Notes under the pieces: generated by a model | Seen by the model: the letters and a program-made list of their open reading frames with translations, nothing else | The model's database searches: none | What the model was told of the DNA's origin: nothing | Source: Desulfovibrio sp. X2 | GTDB taxonomy: Bacteria > Desulfobacterota > Desulfovibrionia > Desulfovibrionales > Desulfovibrionaceae | Assembly: GCF_000422205.1 (NCBI RefSeq) | Contig: NZ_ATHV01000063.1 | Coordinates: 1 to 64,000, forward strand | Direction of reading: 5' to 3' | Length of the DNA: 64,000 nucleotides | Made by a program: the position numbers and the translations under genes | In this document: in pieces, positions 8,870 through 21,403 of the stretch | Position numbering within the stretch: position 1 is the first letter of the stretch | Layout of the letters: each line of letters starts with the position of its first letter

Positions 8870-10117
8870 TTACCGCAGTATCCTGCAGACGAAGGACTTC
8901 AGGTAGTTCGTCTCGGGCATGGCCGGATTCACCGGGTGGTCCGGCCCCTGGTGCCCCTGCTCCAGGATCTGGGCGCTCGCCCGGTTCTGGCCCGCGGCGC
9001 GCAGCACCACCCGGCGCAGGGCCTCGGCCTCCAGGTGCTGCGAGCAGGAGCAGGTCATGAGCACGCCATCCTCGGACAGGAGCTTCATGGCCTCGCGGTT
9101 GGCCTTCACGTAGGCCTGCTCGCCCTTGGCCTGGTCCTTCCTGTGCTTGATGAAGGCGGGCGGGTCCAGGCAGATGACGTCGAAGGTCCGCCCCTCGGCC
9201 TGCAGCGCCTCCATGGCCGCGAAGACGTCCGCCTCCACGGTCCGCACCCTCCCGGCCACGCCGTTTCGCTCCGCGCTCTCCCTCGCCGCGTCCAGGGCGC
9301 GGGCCGAGCCGTCCACGCAGGTCACGGACGACGCGCCCGAGAGCGCGGCCAGCACACCGAAGGAGCCCACGTAGGAGAAGAGGTCCAGGACCGAGGCGCC
9401 CCCGGCGTAGGCCGCGAGGCGGGCGCGGTTCAGGCGCTGGTCGTAGAACCAGCCGGTCTTCTGCCCGCTGGCCAGGGGGGCCGTGTAGCGCGCCCCGTTC
9501 TCCTCCACCTCCACCTCGTCGGGCACGGTCCCGTAGGCGGTCTCCACATACTCGGGCAGCCCCTCGTAGGCCCGCGCCTGCGAGTCGTTCTTGAGCAGCA
9601 CGGCGCGCGGCTTCACGAGCCCCATGAGGGTCTCGACCACCAAGTCCCTGGCCCGCTCCATGCCCGCGGTGCCGAGCTGGACCACGAGCACGTCGCCGTA
9701 GCGGTCGACCACGAGGCCGGGCAGGAAGTCGCCCTCGGCGTAGCACAGGCGGTAGAAGGGCGCGGAAAAGAGGCGCTCGCGCAGCGCCAGGGCCTGGCCC
9801 AGGCGGCGGCGCAAAAGGTCCTCGTCCAGGAATTCCGAGGGCCTGCGGCTGACCAAGCGGGCCGCGATGAGCGAGCCGGGATTGGCGTAGCCGTTGGCCA
9901 CGAAGTCCCCCCGGCTGTCCTCGATGCGCACGGCCTCGCCGGGCGTGAGCCCCTTGAGCGGCGTGCGCCTGGTGTCCACCTCGTTGGAGAAGAGCCAGAG
10001 GTGGCCTATGCGCAGCCTGCGCTCCTCGCCTTTCTTGAGGATGAGGGTCTTGGCCCAACGGGGCGTTTCGTCGGGCGCGGCGGGGGGCGGGGTGGTGGAG
10101 TCGGTGTCTTGCATCAT
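8870..10117 (-). CDS. rlmI: 23S rRNA (cytosine-5) methyltransferase, RlmI-like
   Basis: 415 residues. An N-terminal PUA domain (about 20-100, beginning LKKGEERRLRIGHLWLFSNEV) precedes an EEHEE linker and a Rossmann SAM-binding domain with VLDLFSYVGSFG, the acidic TCVDGSARAL strand and the DPPAFIKH motif IV. This is the arrangement of RlmI, which methylates C1962 of 23S rRNA. The alternative second ATG at 10114 has equally good spacing from the GGGAGG ribosome binding site. Divergent from ychF. Confidence 0.85.
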   Translation of the reverse strand: MMQDTDSTTPPPAAPDETPRWAKTLILKKGEERRLRIGHLWLFSNEVDTRRTPLKGLTPGEAVRIEDSRGDFVANGYANPGSLIAARLVSRRPSEFLDEDLLRRRLGQALALRERLFSAPFYRLCYAEGDFLPGLVVDRYGDVLVVQLGTAGMERARDLVVETLMGLVKPRAVLLKNDSQARAYEGLPEYVETAYGTVPDEVEVEENGARYTAPLASGQKTGWFYDQRLNRARLAAYAGGASVLDLFSYVGSFGVLAALSGASSVTCVDGSARALDAARESAERNGVAGRVRTVEADVFAAMEALQAEGRTFDVICLDPPAFIKHRKDQAKGEQAYVKANREAMKLLSEDGVLMTCSCSQHLEAEALRRVVLRAAGQNRASAQILEQGHQGPDHPVNPAMPETNYLKSFVCRILR

Positions 10118-10264
10118 GCGGCCTCCCTAGCACCGCGCCCCGGATTGCACAATGAGGCCGCGCGATGCGGGGCAAAACCTCCCCCGTGCGCCGCTTTGAC
10201 AGCCGGGACGCGAGCGTTTATTGATGCGCCGGGCCATTTCGGCCCGCAAAAAGGAGAACCCGCC

Positions 10265-11365
10265 ATGTCCCTGAGCGTCGGCATCGTCGGCCTGCCCAAC
10301 GTCGGCAAGTCCACCATATTCAACGCCTTGACCCGCGCCCAGAACGCCGAGTCCGCCAACTATCCCTTCTGCACCATCGAGCCCAACAAGGCCGTGGTGC
10401 CCGTGCCGGACGAGCGGCTCCTGAAGCTCTCCGAGCTCGTGAACCCGCAGAAGATCGTCCACGCCACCGTGGACTTCATCGACATCGCAGGCCTGGTCAA
10501 GGGCGCGAGCCAGGGCGAGGGCCTGGGCAACAAGTTCCTGGCCAACATCCGCGAGACCCAGGCCATCCTGCACGTGGTGCGCTGCTTCGAGAACGACGAC
10601 GTGGTCCACGTCTCAGGCAAGGTCGATCCGCTGGGCGACATCGAGGTCATCGAGACCGAGCTCATCCTGGCCGACATGCAGACGCTTGAGAACCGCATCG
10701 ACCGCCTGGAGAAGCAGGCCAAGGGCGACAAGACCCTGCGCCCCATGATCGAGGTCGGCAAGGTCCTGGCCGAGCACCTGGGGCGCGGCGAGCCCGCCGC
10801 CACCTTCCCCGGCCGTGACGAGGAGCGCGCCGAGGCGCTCCTGAAGGAGCTCCGCCTGATCACGGACAAGCGCGTCATCTACTGCGCCAACGTGGACGAG
10901 GCCGGGCTCTCCGAGGACAACGAGCACGCGGCCCGCGTGCGCGAGCTGGCAGCCGCGCGCGGCGCCGAGTTCGTCAAGGTCGCGGCCAAGGTCGAGGAGG
11001 AGCTGATCGGGCTCTCCGACGAGGAGGCACGCGAGTTCCTGGAATCCTACGGCGCGGTGGAGTCCGGCCTCGGCCAGATCATCCGCACCGGCTACCACGC
11101 CCTGGGCCTTATCTCGTTTTTCACCGCCGGGCCCAAGGAGGTCCGCGCCTGGACCGTGCGCGCGGGTTCCAAGGCCCCGCAGGCCGCGGGCGTCATCCAC
11201 ACGGACTTCGAGCGCGGCTTCATCCGGGCCGAGGTCATCGCCTACGACGACTACCTCGCGCAGCGCTCCGAGGCCGCCTGCCGCACCGCGGGCGTGCTGC
11301 GCACCGAGGGCAAGGAGTACGTGGTCAAGGACGGCGACGTGATGCACTTCCTGTTCAACGTCTAG
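10265..11365 (+). CDS. ychF: Redox-sensitive ribosome-binding ATPase YchF
   Basis: 366 residues of the Obg-related YchF family. The P-loop is GLPNVGKST at 9-17, switch II is [10 protein letters not shown], followed by a coiled-coil insertion and a C-terminal TGS-like domain ending near residue 366. YchF binds ribosomes and hydrolyses ATP more readily than GTP. Start chosen at the ATG with AAAAAGGAG upstream; the open frame extending left to 8936 is antisense to rlmI. It is followed 28 bases later by the trmJ-like gene, probably co-transcribed. Confidence 0.95.
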   Translation: MSLSVGIVGLPNVGKSTIFNALTRAQNAESANYPFCTIEPNKAVVPVPDERLLKLSELVNPQKIVHATVDFIDIAGLVKGASQGEGLGNKFLANIRETQAILHVVRCFENDDVVHVSGKVDPLGDIEVIETELILADMQTLENRIDRLEKQAKGDKTLRPMIEVGKVLAEHLGRGEPAATFPGRDEERAEALLKELRLITDKRVIYCANVDEAGLSEDNEHAARVRELAAARGAEFVKVAAKVEEELIGLSDEEAREFLESYGAVESGLGQIIRTGYHALGLISFFTAGPKEVRAWTVRAGSKAPQAAGVIHTDFERGFIRAEVIAYDDYLAQRSEAACRTAGVLRTEGKEYVVKDGDVMHFLFNV

Positions 11366-11393
11366 CGCGCGAAACGGCAGGAATCCGCAGATC

Positions 11394-12179
11394 ATGACGC
11401 GCCGCGACGACGCGATCGAGCTGGCCGGGCTGGCCGTGGTGCTCGTGGGCACCCGCTTTCCCGAGAACGTGGGCGCCGTGGCCCGGGCCTGCCTGAACAT
11501 GGGCGCGGACGACATCCGCCTCGTGTCGCCCGAGATGTGGGACATCGAGAAGGCCGCGCCCATGGCCACGGTGCACGCGCGCCACCTGCTCGAGGCCGTG
11601 CGCCTCTTCCCGGACCTCCCCTCGGCCCTGGCCGACTGCCGCGAGGCCTACGCCACCACGGCGAGGCTCGGCGGCTGGCGCCGCGCGCCAGAGATGCCGG
11701 ACGAGGCGGCCGAGTCCGTGGCCCGCTCCCTGGCCGCAGGCGACCGCGTGGCCCTGGTCTTCGGCCCGGAGGACAAGGGGCTGTCCAACGAGGACACCTC
11801 GCGCTGCACCCACCTCGTGACCGTGCCCACGGCGAGCCAGGGGCGCTCCCTGAACCTCGCGCAGGCCACGCTGCTGCTCCTCTGGGAGTGCCTGTGCGCG
11901 CGCCGGGCGCAGGCGAGGGAGGCGGACGAGGCGGCGGAGGCGGCCGCCCCGCGCACCATCTCCATGAAGGAGCGCGAACTGCTCGTCGAGCGCGTCAAGG
12001 AGGCCATGCTGGCCCTGGACGTGCTGCACGGCGACAACCCGGACTACTTCCTGCTGCCCATGCGCCGCCTGCTGGCCCGCGCCTCCGTCACCCGCCGCGA
12101 GTTCGACATGCTCATGGGCATCTGCCGCCAGATCGGCTGGCTGGCCGCCCGCGCCAAGGGCCAGGACGCCCCCTCCTGA
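11394..12179 (+). CDS. trmJ: SpoU/TrmH-family RNA methyltransferase (TrmJ-like)
   Basis: 261 residues with the three knot-fold motifs: GTRFPENVGAVAR near residue 19, LVFGPEDKGLSNED in the middle and SLNLAQATLLLLWE. A helical C-terminal extension (about 180-255) matches TrmJ, which 2'-O-methylates position 32 of tRNA, better than shorter TrmL-type enzymes. It follows ychF by 28 bases. The exact target RNA is inferred from family resemblance. Confidence 0.82.
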   Translation: MTRRDDAIELAGLAVVLVGTRFPENVGAVARACLNMGADDIRLVSPEMWDIEKAAPMATVHARHLLEAVRLFPDLPSALADCREAYATTARLGGWRRAPEMPDEAAESVARSLAAGDRVALVFGPEDKGLSNEDTSRCTHLVTVPTASQGRSLNLAQATLLLLWECLCARRAQAREADEAAEAAAPRTISMKERELLVERVKEAMLALDVLHGDNPDYFLLPMRRLLARASVTRREFDMLMGICRQIGWLAARAKGQDAPS

Positions 12180-12187
12180 ACGGCGAA

Positions 12188-12211
12188 GGCCCGCGCCGTA
12201 CGGCGCGGGCC
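12188..12211 (+). terminator. GC hairpin after the trmJ-like gene
   Basis: A perfect 10-bp stem GGCCCGCGCC/GGCGCGGGCC around a GTAC loop, nine bases past the stop codon. No T tract follows on either strand, so it may act as a Rho-assisted terminator or as an mRNA end stabiliser between the convergent trmJ-like and BON genes. Confidence 0.55.
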
Positions 12212-12260
12212 CCCAAGCCGTTCATCTTCGTCCCGTGACAGGCAGCGTCCCGCGCTGCGT

Positions 12261-12575
12261 TCATCGCACCACGAGATTGTTGTGCACCTCGCGCACGCCG
12301 GCCACGCCCCTGGCGACCACTCCGGCGCGATCCACCATGGCCTCGTTGTCCACGAAGCCCGAGAGCTGCACGTCGCCCTTGTAGGTCTCCACGCCGATCT
12401 GCATGGACTTGAGCATGGGATCCTTCAGGATCGCGGCCTTGACCTTGGTCGTGATCGTGGAGTCGTCGATGTACTGGCCCGTGCTCTCGCTCGTCTTGGT
12501 GCTCGCGCAGCCGAAGGCGAGGGAAAGCAAGGCCAGGCAGACAATGAAGGTGATGATCTGACGCGTGCGGGGCAT
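12261..12575 (-). CDS. BON-domain lipoprotein
   Basis: 104 residues: a lipoprotein signal with LAFGC (lipid-modified Cys23) and one BON domain at about 37-104 (TTKVKAAILKD...VQLSGFVDN...VREVHNNLVV), the OsmY-type fold thought to bind phospholipid membranes. It should sit in the outer or inner membrane facing the periplasm. AAAGGAG precedes the ATG, and an AT-rich promoter-like stretch lies at 12600-12665. Such proteins are often induced by envelope or osmotic stress. Confidence 0.85.
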   Translation of the reverse strand: MPRTRQIITFIVCLALLSLAFGCASTKTSESTGQYIDDSTITTKVKAAILKDPMLKSMQIGVETYKGDVQLSGFVDNEAMVDRAGVVARGVAGVREVHNNLVVR

Positions 12576-12728
12576 GGTCTCTTCTCCTTTTGCGCCCTGG
12601 CGCAACACTTTGAAAAAATAAAAAATAACTCGAGAATCCTTTTTCCGCTTGTAGTCGATATTAGCCGAGCTGTTCGCCGTGTCAACGAGGAACGAGGAAG
12701 AATTGCGGCCTCTTCGCGCGCGAAGACG

Positions 12729-12754
12729 GTCCGGCAGACGAAAGTCTGCCGGAC
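12729..12754 (-). terminator. Strong hairpin after the response regulator gene
   Basis: A perfect 11-bp stem GTCCGGCAGAC/GTCTGCCGGAC with a 4-base loop (GAAA on the plus strand), about 75 bases past the regulator stop. No T tract follows on the minus strand, so the terminator role is likely but not certain. Confidence 0.55.
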
Positions 12755-12829
12755 ATCGGCTGCGGGCCGAGCCGCTCCGGTCGATGGGGGAAGAAGGGGA
12801 AAAAACGGACCAGGCGGGACCGGAGGGGA

Positions 12830-13567
12830 TCAGCCCTCCTCGCGCTCCACGCCGCAGGCCAGGTAGTAGCCGTCGCCGCGCACGGTCTTGATGATCTGCG
12901 GCTCGCGGCCGTTGTCGCGCAGCTTGGTGCGCAGGCGGCTGACCAGGACGTCGATGGAACGGTCGAAGGCGTCGGCCGCCTTGCCCTGGGTCAGGTCCAG
13001 GAGCTGGTCGCGATTCATGACCCGGTTGGGGAATTGCAGGAAGACGCGCAGCAGGCGGTATTCCGCGCCGCTCAGGTTGACCACCACGCCCTGCGGGGAG
13101 AGCAGGTGGCGGGCCACGGTGTCCAGCGTCCAGTCCGCGAAGCGGATGCTGCGGCCGAGCGATTCGGGCTCGGCCTGGGCCAGGTTCTCGGGCAGGGCCC
13201 GCACGCGGCGCAGCACGGTGCGCACCCGGGCGAGGAGTTCGCGCGGGTTGAAGGGCTTGCAGAGGTAGTCGTCCGCGCCGAGCTCGAGCCCGATGATGCG
13301 GTCCGTGTCCTCGCCGAGCGCCGTGAGCATGATCACAGGCACGTCCGAGCGCGCCCGAAGCCGCCTGCACAGGGAGAGCCCGTCCTCGCCCGGCAGCATG
13401 AGGTCGAGCACGATGAGGTCGAAGCGCCCGTTGTCCAGGGCCTTGAACATCTCCGTGCCGTCCGGGGCGGCGGCGGCCCTCACCCCGTGGCGTTCGAAAT
13501 AGTCCACGAGCAGGCGGCGGATCTCGGGATCGTCGTCGACGACGAGGATATTTTCCTGGTTGGTCAT
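12830..13567 (-). CDS. OmpR/PhoB-family response regulator of the RND locus
   Basis: 245 residues from the ATG at 13567 (AGAAGG upstream). The receiver domain has the acidic pair at Asp11-Asp12, phospho-acceptor Asp55 in LIVLDLMLPG, and the Lys of YLCKPFN. The C-terminal winged helix (about 145-240) shows DVLVSRLRTKLRD and TVRGDGYYL, typical of OmpR. It is divergent from the RND efflux operon; the presumed kinase lies at the far side of that operon (23844-25298). Sequence blocks upstream of both regulators are shared at identical spacing, which argues for a cognate, autoregulated pair, in the way BaeSR controls mdtABC in Escherichia coli. Confidence 0.88.
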   Translation of the reverse strand: MTNQENILVVDDDPEIRRLLVDYFERHGVRAAAAPDGTEMFKALDNGRFDLIVLDLMLPGEDGLSLCRRLRARSDVPVIMLTALGEDTDRIIGLELGADDYLCKPFNPRELLARVRTVLRRVRALPENLAQAEPESLGRSIRFADWTLDTVARHLLSPQGVVVNLSGAEYRLLRVFLQFPNRVMNRDQLLDLTQGKAADAFDRSIDVLVSRLRTKLRDNGREPQIIKTVRGDGYYLACGVEREEG

Positions 13568-13610
13568 GGACAGCCTTCTATCCCGCATTGTCCGGAGAAC
13601 GGGACGGAAT

Positions 13611-13692
13611 GTTTGTAACAAAACTTTTCCCGCTCCGGCCTGGAAACACAGTAGCACACTTCCAGCCACGGCGAAACGTTGGGGAAACATTC
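13611..13692 (-). promoter_or_regulatory. Regulator promoter/operator sharing three blocks with the kinase promoter
   Basis: Read on the minus strand: GAATGTTTCCCC (13692-13681), then TTTC 11 bases after the first TTTC, GAAGTGT (13662-13656) and GTTACAAAC (13619-13611). Intervals of 30 bases (start of block 1 to start of block 2) and 36 bases (end of block 2 to block 3) are identical to those at 23636-23717. Two TTTC sequences at an 11-base period look like OmpR-type half-sites. A further TTTCCCC faces the efflux operon at 13727-13733. Site of control for the response regulator and possibly for the divergent RND genes. Confidence 0.65.
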
Positions 13693-13838
13693 AAACATAC
13701 TGCGTCCATGCGGCGGGGATAGGCCATTTCCCCGAGAGGGGGATGCCGTCCGCGGCCAGGAGCCATTCCTGCCGCGGGCGGCCCTTCCGGCAATAACACC
13801 GCGCCGAAGGCCCGGTGCCCACATCGAAAGAGCCATCC

Positions 13839-15029
13839 ATGCCGCACAAACAGAACACGACACCCGCTTCATGCATTTCCCGCGCCGCAGCACGCCCGGC
13901 CGTGCGCCGCGTCCTCCTGGCCCTGCTCGCCGTCGCCGTCCTGGCGGGCGGCCGGCTGCTCTACGACCAGTCCGCGGCAAGGAGCGACACCGGTCCCGGC
14001 CGTCCCGCCATGGCCGTGGTCGTGCGCGCCAAAGCCGCCCGCACGGGCGACATGGACGTCTACGTCACCGGGCTCGGCACGGTCACGGCCGCCAACAGCG
14101 TGACGGTGCAAAGCCGCGTGGACGGGCAGCTCATGGCACTCCACTTCACCGAGGGCCGGCACGTGCGCGCGGGCGACCTCCTGGCCGAGATCGACCCGCG
14201 TCCCTACAAGGCCGCGCTGGCCGAGGCCGAGGGCACGCTCGCCAAGGACGAGGCCCAGCTCAAGGCGGCGCAGAAGGACCTGGCCCGCTACCGGGTGCTG
14301 CTCACGCAGGACTCCATCTCACCGCAGCAGGTGGACACCACCCAGGGCACGGTCCGGCAGTACGAGGGCGCGGTCAAGGCCGACCGGGCCTCGGTCGAGT
14401 CCGCCAAGGTGAACCTGGCCTACTGCCGCATCACCGCGCCCTGCTCCGGCCGCCTGGGCCTGCGCCAGGTGGATCCCGGCAACATCGTCAGCGCGAACAG
14501 CACGGACATCGTGGTCATCACCCAGGTGCAGCCCATCGACGTGGTCTTCACCATTCCGGAGACCAGGCTGCCCGAGGTGCTGACGGCCTTGCGCCAGGGC
14601 AAGGCCGAGGGCCAGCCCCTGGCCGTGGAAGCCTGGAACCGCGAGAACACGCAGAAGGTCGCGGACGGCGTTCTGCTGACCCTGGACAACAGGATCGACA
14701 CAAGCACGGGCACGGTCAAGCTCAAGGCCCGCTTCGCCAACGCCGACGAGATGCTCTTCCCCAACCAGTTCGTCAACGCGCGGCTTCGCGTCAGGACCCT
14801 CTCCGGGGCCGTCCTGATCCCGGACGCCGCCGTGCAGCAGGGAAGCTCCGGCCCCTTCGTCTACGTGGTGGGCAAGGACGGCAAGGCCAGGCTCACGAAG
14901 ATCACCGAAGGGCCGTCCGGAAACGGTCTCGTGGCCGTCTCGGACGGCGTCTCGCCAGGGGACGAGCTGGTCGTGGACGGGGTGGACAACCTGCGCGACA
15001 AAACCCCGGTGGACGTCGCCGCCGACTAG
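13839..15029 (+). CDS. RND efflux periplasmic adaptor (MdtA-like)
   Basis: 396 residues. A signal anchor at about 24-40 (RRVLLALLAVAVLAGG) is followed by the barrel-sandwich lipoyl half-motifs (GTVTAANSVTVQSRVDGQL and YCRITAPCSGRLGLR), an alpha-hairpin between them, and a beta-barrel with a membrane-proximal domain. It bridges the inner-membrane pump to the outer-membrane factor. The start is placed at the ATG with AAAGAG upstream; a GTG 24 bases earlier is also possible. First gene of a four-gene unit with two permeases and an outer-membrane factor. Confidence 0.92.
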   Translation: MPHKQNTTPASCISRAAARPAVRRVLLALLAVAVLAGGRLLYDQSAARSDTGPGRPAMAVVVRAKAARTGDMDVYVTGLGTVTAANSVTVQSRVDGQLMALHFTEGRHVRAGDLLAEIDPRPYKAALAEAEGTLAKDEAQLKAAQKDLARYRVLLTQDSISPQQVDTTQGTVRQYEGAVKADRASVESAKVNLAYCRITAPCSGRLGLRQVDPGNIVSANSTDIVVITQVQPIDVVFTIPETRLPEVLTALRQGKAEGQPLAVEAWNRENTQKVADGVLLTLDNRIDTSTGTVKLKARFANADEMLFPNQFVNARLRVRTLSGAVLIPDAAVQQGSSGPFVYVVGKDGKARLTKITEGPSGNGLVAVSDGVSPGDELVVDGVDNLRDKTPVDVAAD

Positions 15030-15071
15030 CCTCCCGGGCGCGGCCAGGCCGCGTCCGGCGCACAGCACGCC

Positions 15072-18221
<3,150 letters not shown>

Positions 18222-21200
18222 ATGTCCGGCATCTCGTCGGTCTTCATCCGGCGGCCGGTGGCCACCACCCTCCTGACCCTGGGCGTGGTCCTGCTCGGCC
18301 TCGCGGCCATGCGCATGCTCCCGGTCTCCTCCCTGCCCCAGGTGGACTTTCCCACCATCCTGATCTCGGCCTCGCTGCCCGGGGCCAGCCCGGAGACCAT
18401 GGCCGCCACCGTGGCCACGCCGCTCGAGCGGGCGCTCGGCCGCATCGCGGGCATCTCCGAGATGACCTCGCAGAGCACGCTCGGCTCCACGAGCATCACC
18501 CTGCAGTTCGACCTGGACCGCGACATCGACGGCGCTGCGCGCGACGTGCAGGCGGCGCTGAACGCGGCGCGCAGCCTCCTGCCCACTGGGCTTCCGAGCA
18601 ATCCGACCTATCGCAAGATGAACCCCTCCGAGGCGCCGGTGCTGATCCTCTCGCTGACCTCGGACTCCCTGCCCACGGGCAAGGTCTACGACGCCGCCTC
18701 CACCGTCCTGGCGCAGCGCCTCGCCCAGGTGCTGGGCGTGGGACAGGTGAAGGTGGGCGGCGGCTCGCTGCCCGCCGTGCGCGTGGATCTCAATCCCGAC
18801 GCCCTGCACCACGCCGGGATCGGCCTCGAGGCGGTGCGCACGGCCATCGTCAACACCAATGTCCTGAAACCCAAGGGGGAACTGCAGGACCAGGACGCGC
18901 GCTGGCAGGTGGAGGCAAACGACCAGGCCACGCGCGCGGCCGACTATCTGCCCCTCGTCGTCTCCTATTCCGACGGCGGCGCGGTTCGCCTGCGCGACGT
19001 GGCCACGGTCACGGACTCGGTCGAGAATTCCCGCATCGTGGGCCTGTCCAACGGCAAGCCGGGCATCGTCCTGCTCGTCTTCCGACAGTCCGGGGCCAAC
19101 GTCGTGGCCACGGTGGACCGCATCAAGGCCATGCTGCCCACGCTCAAGGCCTCCCTGCCCGCGGGCATAGACGTCAACGTGATGATGGACCGCACCACGA
19201 CCATCCGCGCCTCGCTCAGGGAAGTGGGCCGCACCATGCTCGCCTCCATCGCCCTGGTCATCCTGGTCGTCTTCCTCTTCCTGCGCAACGGCCGGGCCAC
19301 GCTGATCCCGAGCGTGGCCGTGCCGGTCTCGCTCGTGGGCACCTTCGCGGTCATGTACCTGTGCGGCTACAGCATCGACAACCTCTCGCTCATGGCCATG
19401 ACCATCGCCACGGGCTTCGTGGTGGACGACGCCGTGGTCGTGCTCGAGAACATCGCGCGGCACGTGGAGAGCGGGACCACTCCCTTGCGCGCGGCCCTGA
19501 TCGGGGCGCGCGAGGTGAGCTTCACGGTCGTCTCCATGAGCCTCTCCCTGGTCGCGGTCTTCATCCCCATCCTGTTCATGGGCGGCATCATCGGGCGGCT
19601 CTTCCGCGAGTTCGCCGTCACCCTGTCCGCGGCCATCCTGGTCTCCCTGGTCGTCTCCCTGACCACCACGCCCATGATGTGCGCCCATCTCCTGCCGCGC
19701 GAGACCGACGACCGCGAGGAGGCCGAGCTCGAGGCCGAAGGCCGCCGCCCCGGGGCCTTCTTCCGCCTGTCGGCCTGGGCGGCCGGGCTCGGCGGCCGCT
19801 TCTACGACGCGCTCATCTCCTTCTACGCGCGCAGCCTCGCCGCGGTGCTCAGGCACGAGCGCCTGGCCCTCCTCTTCCTCGGCCTCACCGTGGCCGCCAA
19901 CATCTATCTCTATGTGGTGGTGCCCAAGGGCTTCTTCCCGCAGCAGGACACCGGCCAGATGATGGGCGCGCTCCTGGCCGACCAGGACATCTCCTTCACG
20001 GCCATGCGCAAGAAGCTCACGCGGTTCGTGGACGTCGTCATGCACGATCCGGCGGTCAAGAGCGTGGACGCCTTCACCGGCGGCGGCCGCGACAGCACCA
20101 ACACCGCGACCGTCATCGTGGGCCTGAAGCCCCTTTCCGAGGGACGCGCCGGGGTCGACCAGGTCATGGCCAGGCTGCGCGCCGAGCTCGCCCGCGAATC
20201 CGGAGCGCGGCTGTACCTCATGGCCGCCCAGGACATCCATATCGGCGGCCGTAGCAGCCGCACCCAGTTCCAGTACACCCTGGTCGGCGACGACCTGACC
20301 ACCCTGCGCCTGTGGGGCGACCGCCTCCTGGCCGCCCTGCGCGCCCTGCCCCAGCTCGCGGACGTGAACTCCGACCAGCAGGACAGGGGGCTGCAGACGA
20401 GCCTCTTCGTGGACCACGACGGCGCGAGCCGCCTCGGCCTCACGCAGAAGGGCATCAACGCCGCCCTGAACGACGCCTTCGGCCAGCGCCAGGTGACCAC
20501 GATCTTCAACCCCGCGAACCAGTACAAGGTCGTCCTGGAGTACGCCCCGGCCTACACGCAGGGGCCGGAAGACCTCTCGCACGTCCGCGTCGCCGCGAGC
20601 GACGGCAGCCTCGTGCCGCTGGCCTCGGTGGCCTCGGTGCGGCCCACGCTCTCGCCGCTTGCGGTCAACCACCAGGGGCACTTCGCCGCGACGACCATCT
20701 CCTTCAACCTCGCGCAGGGGGCGACGCTCTCCTCGGCCACGGCCGCTGTGAACGACGCCGTGCGCCGCCTCGCCATGCCCACCTCAGTGCACGGCAGCTT
20801 CGCGGGCTCGGCCGAGGCCTTCAAGGCGTCGCTCAGAAGCGAGCCGCTGCTCGTCCTGGCCGCGCTCGTCGCGCTCTACATCGTGCTCGGCGTGCTCTAC
20901 GAGAGCCTCATCCACCCCCTGACCATCCTCTCCACCCTGCCCTCGGCGGGCCTGGGGGCGCTGCTCGCGCTCATGGCCTGCGACACGGAGTTCAGCGTCA
21001 TCGCGCTCATCGGCGTGCTGCTGCTCGCGGGCATCGTGAAGAAGAACGCGATCATGATGATCGACTTCGCCATCGACGCCGAGCGCCGCCAGAACATGCG
21101 CCCGCGCGAGGCCATCTTCAACGCCTGCCTGCTGCGCTTCCGCCCGATCATGATGACCACCCTGGCCGCCCTGCTCGGCGCGGTGCCCCTGGCCATGGCC

Positions 21201-21401
21201 CGGGGCGACGGCTCCGAGCTCCTGCGCCCGCTCGGCATCTCCATCGTGGGCGGGCTCGCGGTCAGCCAGGTCCTGACGCTCTACACCACCCCGGTCGTCT
21301 ACCTCCATCTCGACAGGTTCCGGCTGCGCTGCCGCGCGCTCCGGCAACGCCTGTGGCCGTTTTGCGCGCCCCGGACCGGGGAATCCAAGGAGTCCGCCTG
21401 A
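18222..21401 (+). CDS. RND multidrug permease, second subunit (MdtC-like)
   Basis: 1059 residues, same family and topology as the preceding permease. It opens [11 protein letters not shown] and has [10 protein letters not shown] in TM4 and [11 protein letters not shown] in TM10, so the proton relay is intact in both subunits. The central loop carries an acidic Glu-rich insert near residue 500. Zero-base spacing from the upstream gene means tight translational coupling, as expected for a hetero-trimeric pump. Confidence 0.93.
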   Translation: MSGISSVFIRRPVATTLLTLGVVLLGLAAMRMLPVSSLPQVDFPTILISASLPGASPETMAATVATPLERALGRIAGISEMTSQSTLGSTSITLQFDLDRDIDGAARDVQAALNAARSLLPTGLPSNPTYRKMNPSEAPVLILSLTSDSLPTGKVYDAASTVLAQRLAQVLGVGQVKVGGGSLPAVRVDLNPDALHHAGIGLEAVRTAIVNTNVLKPKGELQDQDARWQVEANDQATRAADYLPLVVSYSDGGAVRLRDVATVTDSVENSRIVGLSNGKPGIVLLVFRQSGANVVATVDRIKAMLPTLKASLPAGIDVNVMMDRTTTIRASLREVGRTMLASIALVILVVFLFLRNGRATLIPSVAVPVSLVGTFAVMYLCGYSIDNLSLMAMTIATGFVVDDAVVVLENIARHVESGTTPLRAALIGAREVSFTVVSMSLSLVAVFIPILFMGGIIGRLFREFAVTLSAAILVSLVVSLTTTPMMCAHLLPRETDDREEAELEAEGRRPGAFFRLSAWAAGLGGRFYDALISFYARSLAAVLRHERLALLFLGLTVAANIYLYVVVPKGFFPQQDTGQMMGALLADQDISFTAMRKKLTRFVDVVMHDPAVKSVDAFTGGGRDSTNTATVIVGLKPLSEGRAGVDQVMARLRAELARESGARLYLMAAQDIHIGGRSSRTQFQYTLVGDDLTTLRLWGDRLLAALRALPQLADVNSDQQDRGLQTSLFVDHDGASRLGLTQKGINAALNDAFGQRQVTTIFNPANQYKVVLEYAPAYTQGPEDLSHVRVAASDGSLVPLASVASVRPTLSPLAVNHQGHFAATTISFNLAQGATLSSATAAVNDAVRRLAMPTSVHGSFAGSAEAFKASLRSEPLLVLAALVALYIVLGVLYESLIHPLTILSTLPSAGLGALLALMACDTEFSVIALIGVLLLAGIVKKNAIMMIDFAIDAERRQNMRPREAIFNACLLRFRPIMMTTLAALLGAVPLAMARGDGSELLRPLGISIVGGLAVSQVLTLYTTPVVYLHLDRFRLRCRALRQRLWPFCAPRTGESKESA

Positions 21402-21403
21402 TC

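Noticed and set aside
8936-10264. Upstream extension of YchF
   Set aside because: It is antisense to rlmI; the real start has AAAAAGGAG and the family N-terminus.
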